From positions 1 to 12,177 of the forward strand of contig DEKZ01000330.1 of assembly GCA_002354135.1 (NCBI GenBank): 12,177 bases of DNA, written 5' to 3'. A model generated the notes under the pieces. That model was not told where the DNA came from. It saw nothing but the letters and a program-made list of their open reading frames with translations, and did no database searches. Of this stretch, positions 1-6,632 are shown in pieces. The stretch comes from Massilia sp. UBA2709 (GTDB lineage Bacteria > Pseudomonadota > Gammaproteobacteria > Burkholderiales > Burkholderiaceae_D). The position numbers and the translations under genes are program-made. Position 1 is the first letter of the stretch, and every line of letters begins with the position of its first letter.

Positions 1-36
1 ACAAAGCCTCCTGAGTTTGACATCAGGAGGCTTTGT
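1..36 (-). terminator. Strong hairpin terminator after the TolC-family gene
   Basis: A perfect 14-bp inverted repeat (arms 1-14 and 23-36, arm ACAAAGCCTCCTGA) encloses an 8-nt loop. The arm ends are A/T-rich, so the minus-strand transcript runs into CTTTGT as it leaves the stem. The tolC stop lies about 70 nt upstream, with nothing recognisable between. On the plus strand the stem is followed by TGGTTT, so it may also stop a plus-strand gene entering from outside the window. The left arm touches the window edge, so the stem and any T-run could continue beyond it. Confidence 0.7.
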
Positions 37-106
37 TGGTTTACCTACGTAGCAGACTATTTACACAGCCTGCGCAGGCGCCGTTTTTCTTGACCGTCTC
101 AAATGC

Positions 107-1441
107 TTATTTTTGCAGCAGGTTATTCACCGGCACCAGGTCCGCCTCGCGCAGCGAACCCGAGGCCGCCTTCAGGCGCAGGCCGTTCAGGATGGTGTTG
201 TAGCGCGCACGGGCCAGGTCGGTGCGGGTCGAGTACAGCTGGCGCTGGGCATTCAGGACGTCGATGTTGATGCGCACGCCGACCTGGTAACCCAGCTTGT
301 TCGATTCGAGCGCCGACTGGCTCGACACTTCTGCCGCTTCCAGCGCCTTGACCTGGGCCAGGCCGCTGTTCACGCCCAGGAAGGCCTGGCGCGCCTGCAG
401 GGCGGCGTTGCGGCGGGTCGCTTCCAGCTCGTTGCGGGCGCGGTCTTCCAGCGCGATCGCTTCGCGCACGCGGCTGGTCACGCCGAAGCCGCTGAAGATC
501 GGCACGGTCCACTGCACGCCGATCGAGTTGCTGCGCCCGTCGCCCGAGCTGGAGGTGCGGCCGCTGACGTCGCTGCGGCCGGTGCTGGCCACCAGGTCCA
601 GGGTGGGCAGGTGGCCGGCGCGGTTCTTCGAGATGTCGCGCTTGGCCGATTCCAGCGACAGCTGCTGGACGGTCACGCCATAGTTCTGGGTTTCGGCCGA
701 GGTCACCCACGGGTCGACGCTGGCCGGTTGCGGCGGCGCCAGCGAGATGCCCGACTGCAGCGGCGCCAGCGTACCCGGCTCGGTGCCGATGATCGCCTGC
801 AGCGCGCTGCGCTTGTTTTCCAGGTCGTTGACGGCGGCGAATTCCTGCGCCACCACCAGGTCGTAGGCGGCCTGCGCTTCGTGCGTGTCCGTGATGGTCT
901 GGGTGCCGACCTCGAAGTTGCGCTTGGCCGAGGCCAGCTGTTCGGTCACGGCGCTCTTCTGGGCGCGGGTCGATTCCAGCGTGTCCTGGGCCGCCAGCAC
1001 GTCGAAATAGGCCTGGGCCACACGCGTGATCAGGTCCTGCTGGGCCTGGGCGAACTGGGCTTCGGCAATCGCCTGGGCCAGCTTGCTCTGTTCATAGGTC
1101 TGCCAGCGGTCCCAGCGGAACAGCGGCTGGGTCAGCGACAGGGCGTACTCGTTGGTGCGCAGGGCCGGACCGTTACCGCCGATGGCGCCGGTCTGGCCTG
1201 CATTGAACGGCGTGAACTCGCTGTCGTTCCTGGTATAGGCCCCCGACAGGCCGACGGTCGGCAGCAAACCCGCACGCCCCTGCGTCACCCGTTCGCGGCC
1301 GGCGGCGAGCGATGCGCGCGCGCTGGCGTAGGTGGCGTCGTTGGCCAGGGCCTGCTGGTATACCTGGATCAGGTCGATCGCGTTCGCGTCGAACGACACG
1401 AAAGCGCTGGCCAGCAGCATGGCGATGAGGGGTTTCTGCAT
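107..1441 (-). CDS. tolC: TolC family outer membrane efflux/secretion channel
   Basis: This 444-aa protein should be the trimeric outer-membrane duct of tripartite efflux pumps or type I secretion. Residues 1-21 form a signal peptide (short basic start, hydrophobic core, probable cleavage after ANA). Two OEP repeats follow, about 25-220 and 235-435, each with long alanine/glutamine-rich helices. Family-typical stretches are QPLFRWDRW (105-113), VGTQTITDTHEAQ (178-190) and VGVRINIDVLNAQRQLY (387-403); length is normal for TolC. An upstream TTG (1465) and ATG (1462) are in frame, but the ATG at 1441 has GGAG six bases ahead and places the signal peptide at the N-terminus. It is the last gene of a minus-strand run, 40 nt after the rhodanese. 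No inner-membrane pump or adaptor gene lies in the window, so the partner is unknown. Confidence 0.93.
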   Translation of the reverse strand: MQKPLIAMLLASAFVSFDANAIDLIQVYQQALANDATYASARASLAAGRERVTQGRAGLLPTVGLSGAYTRNDSEFTPFNAGQTGAIGGNGPALRTNEYALSLTQPLFRWDRWQTYEQSKLAQAIAEAQFAQAQQDLITRVAQAYFDVLAAQDTLESTRAQKSAVTEQLASAKRNFEVGTQTITDTHEAQAAYDLVVAQEFAAVNDLENKRSALQAIIGTEPGTLAPLQSGISLAPPQPASVDPWVTSAETQNYGVTVQQLSLESAKRDISKNRAGHLPTLDLVASTGRSDVSGRTSSSGDGRSNSIGVQWTVPIFSGFGVTSRVREAIALEDRARNELEATRRNAALQARQAFLGVNSGLAQVKALEAAEVSSQSALESNKLGYQVGVRINIDVLNAQRQLYSTRTDLARARYNTILNGLRLKAASGSLREADLVPVNNLLQK

Positions 1442-1481
1442 TGCGGTCTCCGTCGGAGTCATCAAAAGTTAGGGAAACAGG

Positions 1482-1805
1482 TCAATACTTCGGCATCGCC
1501 GGATCGACCTGCATGGCCCAGGCGTGTATTCCGCCTGTCAAATTCGTTACGTTCTCGAACCCGTTGCGTTCGAGGAAAGCGGCAACCTGCATGCTGCGCG
1601 CACCGTGATGGCAGATGCAGACGATCTCCTGGTCGTCGCCGAGCTCGCCGGCGCGGATCGGGACCAGGTGCATCGGGATCTGGGTCGAGCCTGCGATGTG
1701 GCAGGTCTCGAATTCCCAGTTCTCGCGTACGTCGAGCAGCAGCGGGCGCGGGCGCGCCGGGTCGGCCAGCCAGGCGGCCAACTCGGGAGCGGTAATATGC
1801 TGCAT
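1482..1805 (-). CDS. Single-domain rhodanese-like sulfurtransferase
   Basis: The 107-aa protein is one rhodanese domain of the GlpE/PspE size class and should be cytoplasmic, since no signal peptide is visible. The substrate-side strand LLLDVRENWEFETCHIAGS (about 22-40) contains the family's D-V-R-E and H-I-x-G-S/A signatures. The active-site loop is CHHGAR, with catalytic Cys65 able to carry a persulfide and Arg70 closing the C-x-x-G-x-R pattern. The C-terminal V-x-N-L-x-G-G-I-x-A-W motif (86-96) is intact, so the enzyme looks functional. The start ATG lies 11 nt past the stop of the PIMT-like gene, and tolC follows 40 nt after the stop, which supports co-transcription. Its own SD is weak (CGGA), suggesting coupling. 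The sulfur acceptor cannot be read from sequence. Confidence 0.9.
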   Translation of the reverse strand: MQHITAPELAAWLADPARPRPLLLDVRENWEFETCHIAGSTQIPMHLVPIRAGELGDDQEIVCICHHGARSMQVAAFLERNGFENVTNLTGGIHAWAMQVDPAMPKY

Positions 1806-1816
1806 CGCGCGTCCGA

Positions 1817-2470
1817 TCAGAAGGTGAAGCGCGACGCGACCGGCGCGCCTGCCAGCGGCTTGGCGTTGGTCTCGAACAGCTTGACCGTGTCGTAACCGGT
1901 TTCCGACACGCGGGTCACGATCTCGCAGCTCATCGCCGGCGACTGGCCAACGATGGCGGCGATGCGGCCGCCCACCTTCACCTGCTTGAGGAAGGCTTCC
2001 GGCAGGCTGTCCAGGCCACCCGAGATGACGATCACGTCGTAGGGCGCGCCCTGCTCCCAGCCGGCTGCGCCGTTACCTTCGACCACGGTGACGTTGTCGA
2101 TGCCGGCCTTTTTCAGGTTCTGCTCGGCCAGGGCCTTGAGTTCCGGCGAGATCTCGACCGCGGTCACGTGCTGCGCCTTGTGCGCCATCAGCGCCGCCAT
2201 GTAGCCCGAGCCGGCGCCGATTTCCAGCACCTTCTCATGCTTCTTGAGGTTCAGTTCCTGCAGAATGCGCGCTTCGATTTTCGGATTGAACATCGTGTCG
2301 CCGCCCGGCAGCGGGATTTCCACATCAGCGAATGCCAAGTTCTGGTAAGCCTCTGGCACGAACTGTTCGCGCTTGACCACGTGCAACAGGTCGAGAACAT
2401 CCTGGTCCAGCACGTTCCAGGGGCGGATTTGCTGTTCGATCATGTTGAAGCGTGCTTGTTCGATATTCAT
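1817..2470 (-). CDS. Protein-L-isoaspartate O-methyltransferase-like (PCMT family) SAM enzyme
   Basis: The 217-aa protein has the PCMT-family fold: an N-terminal helical region, SAM-binding motif I VLEIGAGSGY (81-90), the acidic strand-2 end VTAVEIS (102-108) and a motif-II-like YDVIVISGG (144-152). Characterised Pcm enzymes carry a GQTIS substrate loop before the first motif; here that position reads GGDTMFNP (56-63). The usual VTAAP stretch is replaced by VISGG, and the C-terminus ends ASRFTF rather than in the usual Pcm tail. It therefore binds SAM but may not repair isoaspartyl residues. Database annotation would probably still read isoaspartate methyltransferase. The ATG has only a weak GAG site. 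It heads the PIMT-rhodanese-tolC run, 183 bp below the tetR gene. I leave the symbol blank because of the altered loop. Confidence 0.88.
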   Translation of the reverse strand: MNIEQARFNMIEQQIRPWNVLDQDVLDLLHVVKREQFVPEAYQNLAFADVEIPLPGGDTMFNPKIEARILQELNLKKHEKVLEIGAGSGYMAALMAHKAQHVTAVEISPELKALAEQNLKKAGIDNVTVVEGNGAAGWEQGAPYDVIVISGGLDSLPEAFLKQVKVGGRIAAIVGQSPAMSCEIVTRVSETGYDTVKLFETNAKPLAGAPVASRFTF

Positions 2471-2653
2471 CTCAATACTCGGTGGAAAAAGAAATAATCC
2501 GATATTTTATCGTTGAACTGCCTCAGGACGCACATCTTATCGGGATGGCATCGAGATCGCGTGAAATTGCGACAGTCTGCAGTTTAGAGGGAATGAACGC
2601 CTGAAAAAGGCGTCCTGATGAGATCGGCCATTCACGGCCGGTCGCGCCACTGT
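2471..2653 (-). promoter_or_regulatory. Leader/promoter region of the PIMT-rhodanese-tolC run
   Basis: This 183-bp gap between the tetR stop and the methyltransferase ATG becomes AT-rich towards the gene and should carry its promoter unless tetR reads through. I see a TAAAAT box on the minus strand (2509-2504) without a convincing -35, and a small palindrome CGATA-TTT-TATCG (2500-2512) over the same bases that could be an operator. A weak stem (arms 2597-2601 and 2609-2613) lies nearer tetR and lacks a T-run, so it is not a clear terminator. Confidence 0.3.
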
Positions 2654-3310
2654 TCACAGGCCGCTGACGGCGGCGCCCGGGGGCAGCAGGCCGTGCAGCG
2701 CCATGTCGAGGAAGGTATCGAGGAAGGCTTTCGGTTCGAGGGCGCCGCGCTCGCAGGGACCGACCGAATGTTTCCAGGTGACGAGCATGAGCATGGGCGC
2801 GATCAGGACCTGGGTCATCTGGGTGACGTCGATGGCGCGGAACTCGCCGCGCGCGATGCAGCGCTCGAGCATGCTGGAAATCATGCGCGTGCCGCGGTTG
2901 ATCACTTCTTCCTGGTAGAACTTGGCCAGCTCGGGGAAATTGTTCGCTTCGGCGGTGACGAGCTTGGCGATGCCCGACACCTTGGTGCCGCCGACCCGCT
3001 CCCACCAGGCCAGCAACACGTTGCGCAACAGCTCGGCGCTGTGACCATCGAACCCGGCGACCGAGGACTCGGCCTCGCCGATCACCGGCACGATGCTGGT
3101 GCGTACCACGGCCTTGAACAGCTCTTCCTTGTTTTCGAAGTACAGGTACAGCGTGCCCTTCGAGACGCCGGCGCGGCGCGCGACGTCTTCCAGGCGGGTA
3201 GCGGCATACCCCCGTTCGACGAACAGGTCGATGGCTGCCGCCAGCAGCTCCTGCGGACGAGCATCCTTGCGGCGCTCCCAGCGCGGCTTGGTGTCAAATG
3301 GGCATTCCAT
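2654..3310 (-). CDS. TetR/AcrR family transcriptional regulator
   Basis: This 218-aa DNA-binding repressor type has an N-terminal TetR helix-turn-helix. The motif LEDVARRAGVSKGTLYLYF lies at about 41-59, followed by ENKEELF, which is typical of the family. The rest is a helical ligand-binding and dimerisation domain with no recognisable ligand signature. A TTG at 3325 would add five residues, but its purine-rich stretch abuts the codon; the ATG at 3310 has GGA seven bases upstream and is preferred. A near-consensus promoter and a perfect palindrome lie upstream, suggesting autorepression. It is co-oriented with, and directly upstream of, the PIMT-rhodanese-tolC genes, which makes them its natural candidate targets. 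That link is inference. Confidence 0.92.
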   Translation of the reverse strand: MECPFDTKPRWERRKDARPQELLAAAIDLFVERGYAATRLEDVARRAGVSKGTLYLYFENKEELFKAVVRTSIVPVIGEAESSVAGFDGHSAELLRNVLLAWWERVGGTKVSGIAKLVTAEANNFPELAKFYQEEVINRGTRMISSMLERCIARGEFRAIDVTQMTQVLIAPMLMLVTWKHSVGPCERGALEPKAFLDTFLDMALHGLLPPGAAVSGL

Positions 3311-3342
3311 GCTTCTGTCCGACAACTTTCAAAGAGTCATCG

Positions 3343-3371
3343 AATATAGACCCCGGTCCGGGGGCAGTCAA
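3343..3371 (-). promoter_or_regulatory. Sigma-70-type promoter of the tetR gene with palindromic operator
   Basis: On the minus strand TTGACT (3371-3366) and TATATT (3348-3343) are separated by exactly 17 nt; each matches the consensus at five of six positions. Transcription should start near 3336, about 26 nt before the ATG. The spacer holds the perfect palindrome CCCCGG-T-CCGGGG (3351-3363), well placed for a repressor to block polymerase. It is the best promoter in the window. Confidence 0.65.
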
Positions 3372-3453
3372 GCACGCACGCGCCCGCCACCCCAAGGAAC
3401 CAGCCCCGTGTTTACCGTCATTACGCGCTGCCGCAACAGCCGGCAACATGAGC

Positions 3454-3473
3454 GCCAGCTATTTCTAGCTGGC
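3454..3473 (-). terminator. Perfect stem-loop over the SDR stop codon
   Basis: Arms 3454-3461 and 3466-3473 form a perfect 8-bp stem. Read on the minus strand the loop is GAAA, a GNRA-type tetraloop, and the TAG stop (3467-3465) falls in the stem and loop. No T-run follows, so it may be an RNA 3'-end stabiliser or a factor-dependent stop rather than an intrinsic terminator. Confidence 0.4.
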
Positions 3474-4364
3474 CTTGCCGTTACCACATCCGTAGATCCG
3501 CCCCTCGCTGCGGGGCTGGTAGAGCGAACCCTCGTGGTGCCGGGCCGGCTGATCGGTCTGCTGGCGCGGCACCTGGAAGACCGAGAGCACGTCCGCCACG
3601 CCCGGGAACAGCTTGCCCACCGCCACATCGAGGCTGGCGATGGCGCCGACCTTCAGGTTGCGTGTCGGCTTCGTCGCCGCCTGCAGGATCGCTGCCGCCA
3701 CCTGGTGCGGATCGAGTTGCGGCCCGGGCAGTTTCGGTTCGCGCTTCAGGTAGTTGCGTGCGTGCTGGGGCAAGGGCGTGTCGACCGCGGTCGGCTCGAT
3801 CAGGGTGATCGACACCGGCGCCCCGTCGACCTGTTCGATCTCGATGCGCAGCGCGTCGGTAAAGCCCTTCACCGCATGCTTGCTGGCCGAGTACATGCCC
3901 TGCAGCGGGATCGCCACCTCTGACGCTTCGCTGCCGACGTTGATCAGGGCGCCGCCGGTCATGCGCAGGTGCGGCAGGGCCGTCAATGAACCGTTGACCA
4001 TGCCCCAGAAATTGATGTCGAACAGGCGCCGGCTGTCGGCTTCGCTGACTTCGTCCAGCCGTCCGTAGATGGTGCAGCCGGCGTCGTTGACCCAGGTATC
4101 GATGCGGCCGAAACGCGCGATCGCCTGGGCGGCCACGTTCTCGACCTGGGACCGGTCCGAGACGTCGGCCACGACGTGGATGGCCTCGTGCCCGCTGGCG
4201 CGCAAACCGCCGACGATGGCTTCCAGCACATCGCCGCTGCGCGCAACCAGCACGAGCTTGGCGCCGCGGCGCGCCGCGTCCTGGGCGGTGGCCAGGCCGA
4301 TGCCGCTCGACGCCCCGGTGATGACCATGACTTGATGGTCGAGTGGTTTGAGCGAACTTGCCAT
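3465..4364 (-). CDS. Classical short-chain dehydrogenase/reductase (SDR)
   Basis: The 299-aa protein should be an NAD(P)-dependent oxidoreductase. The Rossmann motif TGASSGIG (16-23) is followed by basic R34 and R42, which tends to favour NADP(H). D67-V68 and NDAG (93-96, for the usual NNAG) contact or shape the cofactor site. The catalytic set is S145, Y158 and K162 (Y-S-A-S-K). A tail from about 245 extends beyond the common 250-aa SDR length and ends in an LYQPRSEGRIYG-type stretch seen in a subgroup of such enzymes. The frame stays open upstream to 4823, but the ATG at 4364 has AGGGAG eight bases ahead and starts just before the Rossmann strand. The substrate cannot be predicted. The gene is divergent from the YkgJ-type gene and is probably monocistronic. 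Confidence 0.92.
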   Translation of the reverse strand: MASSLKPLDHQVMVITGASSGIGLATAQDAARRGAKLVLVARSGDVLEAIVGGLRASGHEAIHVVADVSDRSQVENVAAQAIARFGRIDTWVNDAGCTIYGRLDEVSEADSRRLFDINFWGMVNGSLTALPHLRMTGGALINVGSEASEVAIPLQGMYSASKHAVKGFTDALRIEIEQVDGAPVSITLIEPTAVDTPLPQHARNYLKREPKLPGPQLDPHQVAAAILQAATKPTRNLKVGAIASLDVAVGKLFPGVADVLSVFQVPRQQTDQPARHHEGSLYQPRSEGRIYGCGNGKAS

Positions 4365-4447
4365 GCACTGCGCTCCCTGGTTGGCGTGATCTGTTGTGTC
4401 CACGATAGCAGGAATGCCAACTGTGCAGCGCCCGCGAGCAGGCGGCA

Positions 4448-4475
4448 TTGCGGACCGCCGCCAGGCGGGTATACT
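4448..4475 (+). promoter_or_regulatory. Putative promoter of the YkgJ-type gene
   Basis: TTGCGG (4448-4453) and TATACT (4470-4475) are 16 nt apart on the plus strand. The -10 matches consensus at five of six positions, the -35 only in TTG. Transcription would start near 4482, about 43 nt before the ATG. The whole 160-bp divergent region (4365-4524) must also hold the SDR promoter, for which I found no clear boxes. Confidence 0.4.
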
Positions 4476-4524
4476 GGCGCCCAATCCGCTTCCGCCAGCG
4501 GCCGCCCTCCCCCCCTGGAACACG

Positions 4525-4779
4525 ATGAACTGCCGCGACCATTGCGGTGCCTGCTGCACCGCGCCCTCGATCACCAGCCCGATTCCTGGCATGCCCAATG
4601 GCAAGCCGGCGGGCGTGCGCTGCGTGCAGCTTGCCGGCGACAACCGCTGCCGCATTTTCGGGCATCCGGACCGGCCGGCATTCTGCGCCGGCCTGCAGCC
4701 GTCGCTGGAAATGTGCGGGAACAGCCGCGAAGAGGCCATCCGCTGGCTCGATGAACTCGAACAGGCCACCGCACCGTAA
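4525..4779 (+). CDS. YkgJ family cysteine-cluster protein
   Basis: This 84-aa protein carries eight cysteines (3, 7, 10, 11, 33, 42, 54, 64), starting with the C-x3-C-G-x-C-C signature of the YkgJ/UPF0153 cysteine-cluster family and continuing with CRIF and FCAGL segments. The pattern suits binding of zinc or an Fe-S cluster, but the family's function is poorly defined. The ATG at 4525 is chosen because GGAACACG precedes it and the Cys motif starts at residue 3; the longer in-frame start at 4396 would add a proline-rich, unconserved-looking leader that spans the promoter. Its stop lies 9 nt from the stop of the convergent small membrane protein gene. Confidence 0.85.
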   Translation: MNCRDHCGACCTAPSITSPIPGMPNGKPAGVRCVQLAGDNRCRIFGHPDRPAFCAGLQPSLEMCGNSREEAIRWLDELEQATAP

Positions 4780-4788
4780 GCTGCCAGC

Positions 4789-5016
4789 TTATTGCTCGTC
4801 GGCGTCCTGGTCGTCCTTGCCATCCTCCCGGGCCTGCCCCGGCGCCAGCAGCCTGAGCTTTTTCTTTTTCTTGACCGTGGTGGAAATCTCCTGCCCCGGC
4901 TTGGTGGCGGGCGGCGGCGCCACGGGGATCGGGAAACCGAGGAAGACCATGATGAAAAAGACCGGCAGCAGCAGGTAGAAGAGCGGACGCTTCCAGTTGA
5001 GCTTTTGTTTCATCAT
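4789..5016 (-). CDS. Small single-pass membrane protein, function unknown
   Basis: This 75-aa protein is not assigned to a family. A short basic N-terminus is followed by one strong hydrophobic segment (about 11-30, FYLLLPVFFIMVFLGFPIPV), a proline-rich stretch (VAPPPATKP), a run of five lysines (about 49-53) and an acidic Asp/Glu-rich tail. By the positive-inside rule the orientation is ambiguous, because basic residues flank both sides. The start is uncertain: TTG 5022, ATG 5016 and ATG 5013 are all in frame and none has a clear SD; I use 5016. A 7-bp inverted repeat (5015-5021/5034-5040) overlaps the start. An intrinsic terminator separates it from the next gene upstream, so it needs its own promoter. 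Confidence 0.6.
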   Translation of the reverse strand: MMKQKLNWKRPLFYLLLPVFFIMVFLGFPIPVAPPPATKPGQEISTTVKKKKKLRLLAPGQAREDGKDDQDADEQ

Positions 5017-5079
5017 TGCCAATAGATGAGTTTTGGCAATGCGGATTCAAGAGGCGGCGCGTAAATATCCTGTTCGGAT

Positions 5080-5097
5080 AAAAACCGGCGCCGCCGG
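5080..5097 (-). terminator. Intrinsic terminator between the two small membrane-protein genes
   Basis: On the minus strand a GC-only stem CCGGC-GGC-GCCGG (5097-5085) is followed directly by TTTTT (5084-5080), the textbook arrangement. It lies 11 nt past the stop of the 136-aa gene and so insulates the 75-aa gene downstream. Confidence 0.6.
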
Positions 5098-5107
5098 GGG
5101 ACAGGCC

Positions 5108-5518
5108 TCAGTGCGCCGCAGCCGGGCGCTCTGCCTGCTGTACGTAAGAGAACAGCGCACCGAGCGTCATGCGCTCGTCCCAGATGTCGTCGAGCACGAC
5201 CCCGAACCTGCTGCGCAGATCGTCGGCGAGGGTCTCGAATTCCATGGCGTCGGCCAGCCACTTCGACGGATACAGGGCACGGTAAATGCTGAGCAATTGA
5301 TCGTCGGGACGGAGTTTGAGCATGTCGGTCTCGCGGAAGGCAAAGGCCGACATGAACACGGAAAGGAATTCGCGGATCTGCTTCTTCGAAGCACTGGGGA
5401 AGGTACGGCGCCACTGGCGGCCCTGGCAGCTGCGGGTGCGGAAGGGGTTGGGCAGTTGTCCTGATGTCAGCACTGCCCAGCCAATGGCCAGCAGGGCGAG
5501 GATCACAAGGATGCTCAT
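5108..5518 (-). CDS. Membrane-anchored small protein with possible acyl-carrier-like domain
   Basis: This 136-aa protein begins with a transmembrane segment or uncleaved signal anchor (2-18). A short basic segment CQGRQWRRTF (31-40) follows, then a helical domain (about 45-130). From LRPDDQLLSIYRALYP (69-84) to DAMEFETLADDLRSRFGV (90-107) the layout resembles an acyl carrier protein: a long first helix and loop, a D-A-M-E at the place of the carrier DSL, then an amphipathic second helix. The phosphopantetheine serine is absent, so it could not carry an acyl chain in the usual way. The resemblance is a pattern judgement, not a search result. The start ATG has no strong SD but places the hydrophobic segment at the N-terminus. 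It is probably monocistronic, with a terminator right after it. Confidence 0.75.
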   Translation of the reverse strand: MSILVILALLAIGWAVLTSGQLPNPFRTRSCQGRQWRRTFPSASKKQIREFLSVFMSAFAFRETDMLKLRPDDQLLSIYRALYPSKWLADAMEFETLADDLRSRFGVVLDDIWDERMTLGALFSYVQQAERPAAAH

Positions 5519-5783
5519 GGGTAGACGACAGCGTTACTCATGCAAACCAGTCTAGCACGTTGAAAGCGCCGTGGCGCACAACGCGGCCATATCGTGCGCG
5601 CCTTGCCGCTTGTTCAACACTTGCGCAATTTACGTAACACAACTGCAATATACGGCGCATAAAATTCCCTCGCCGTTGTGGCTGACTCAACGGCATTCGC
5701 CCTGCTCGTGGTAAGCTTCGGCCCCTACGGCATGCCCGCGCTTTCCTTCCGCGCCGTATTCCCATTAATTGATAGCAAAGTTC
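5519..5783 (+). promoter_or_regulatory. 265-bp divergent intergenic region upstream of uppP
   Basis: This region separates the minus-strand 136-aa gene from plus-strand uppP and should contain promoters for both. A locally AT-rich patch (about 5621-5666) has TTGCGC (5621-5626) 17 nt before TGCAAT (5644-5649), and a TAAAAT box (5660-5665) without a good -35. Either could start a uppP leader of more than 100 nt. I see no ORF, tRNA or strong repeat here; a small palindrome GCGCC-GT-GGCGC lies at 5566-5577. Confidence 0.3.
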
Positions 5784-6617
5784 ATGGATATCCTTCTCGC
5801 CGTCAAGGCGATCATCATGGGCCTGGTCGAGGGCTTCACCGAATTCCTGCCAATCTCCTCCACCGGACACCTGATCCTTGCAGGCAGCCTGCTCAATTTT
5901 ACTGGCGAGAAAGTCAAAGTCTTCGAGATCGCGATCCAGGCCGGCGCCATGCTGGCCGTGATCTGGGAATACCGCGAGCGCATCGGGCGCGTGCTGAGTG
6001 GTTTGTTCAGCGAACGGCGCCAGCAGAAGTTCGTCGCCAACCTGGTCGTGGCCTTCCTGCCGGCGGCCCTGCTGGGCCTGGTTTTCGCGAACGCCATCAA
6101 GGCCGAGCTGTTCAAGCCGGTGCCGGTGGCGCTCGCCTTCATCATCGGCGGCCTGGTGATCCTGTGGGTCGAGCGCCGCCCCAAGGGCCAGCCGCACGCC
6201 TCGCGCATCGAGACCGTGGACGAGATGAGCCTGCTCGACGCGCTGAAGGTCGGCTGCGCCCAGGCCTTTGCCCTGATCCCGGGCACCAGCCGCTCGGGCG
6301 CGACCATCATCGGCGGCATGCTGTTCGGCCTGTCGCGCAAGGCGGCCACAGAATTTTCCTTCTTCCTCGCGATCCCGACCCTGCTGTCGGCCACCGCGTA
6401 TTCGATCATCAAGGAGCGCGAGCTGCTGTCGATGGCCGACCTGCCGATGTTCGGCATCGGCGGGCTGGCCGCCTTCGTTTCCGCCTTCCTGTGCGTGCGC
6501 TGGCTGCTGCGCTATATCAGCTCGCACGACTTCACGATCTTCGCCTGGTACCGTATCGTGTTCGGGGTGATCGTCCTCGTCACCGCGCACTACGACCTGG
6601 TGCAGTGGGCGGAATAA
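5784..6617 (+). CDS. uppP: Undecaprenyl-diphosphatase UppP (BacA family)
   Basis: This 277-aa integral membrane enzyme should dephosphorylate undecaprenyl diphosphate to the C55 monophosphate carrier used for peptidoglycan and other envelope glycans; overexpression of the family gives bacitracin resistance. The two signature segments are intact: E16-x3-E20 followed by FLPISSTGH (21-29), and PGTSRSG (166-172) with R170. The rest is a series of hydrophobic helices, and length matches the E. coli protein (about 273 aa). An upstream TTG (5769) would add five residues, but the ATG at 5784 gives the family's usual MDIL-type beginning. The SD is weak (AAAG). The recQ start follows 15 nt after the stop, so the two are probably co-transcribed. 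Confidence 0.96.
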   Translation: MDILLAVKAIIMGLVEGFTEFLPISSTGHLILAGSLLNFTGEKVKVFEIAIQAGAMLAVIWEYRERIGRVLSGLFSERRQQKFVANLVVAFLPAALLGLVFANAIKAELFKPVPVALAFIIGGLVILWVERRPKGQPHASRIETVDEMSLLDALKVGCAQAFALIPGTSRSGATIIGGMLFGLSRKAATEFSFFLAIPTLLSATAYSIIKERELLSMADLPMFGIGGLAAFVSAFLCVRWLLRYISSHDFTIFAWYRIVFGVIVLVTAHYDLVQWAE

Positions 6618-6632
6618 GCCAGGAAACTCTTC

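Noticed and set aside
113..1795. A 560-aa plus-strand open frame opposite tolC and the rhodanese.
   Set aside because: It has low-complexity, Arg/Gly-rich composition and spans two real genes on the other strand; it is a GC-driven shadow.
2597..2613. Stem after the tetR gene (ACGCC/GGCGT) considered as a terminator.
   Set aside because: There are only five pairs and no T-run follows on the minus strand.
4365..4823. N-terminal extension of the SDR frame up to 4823 (452 aa).
   Set aside because: The extension overlaps the YkgJ-type gene antisense and its promoter, has no domain, and the internal ATG at 4364 has a strong SD right before the Rossmann motif.
4862..4876. A/G-rich lysine run in the 75-aa gene considered as a programmed frameshift site.
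   Set aside because: No alternative-frame product of interest and no stimulatory structure is visible; five lysines alone are not enough.
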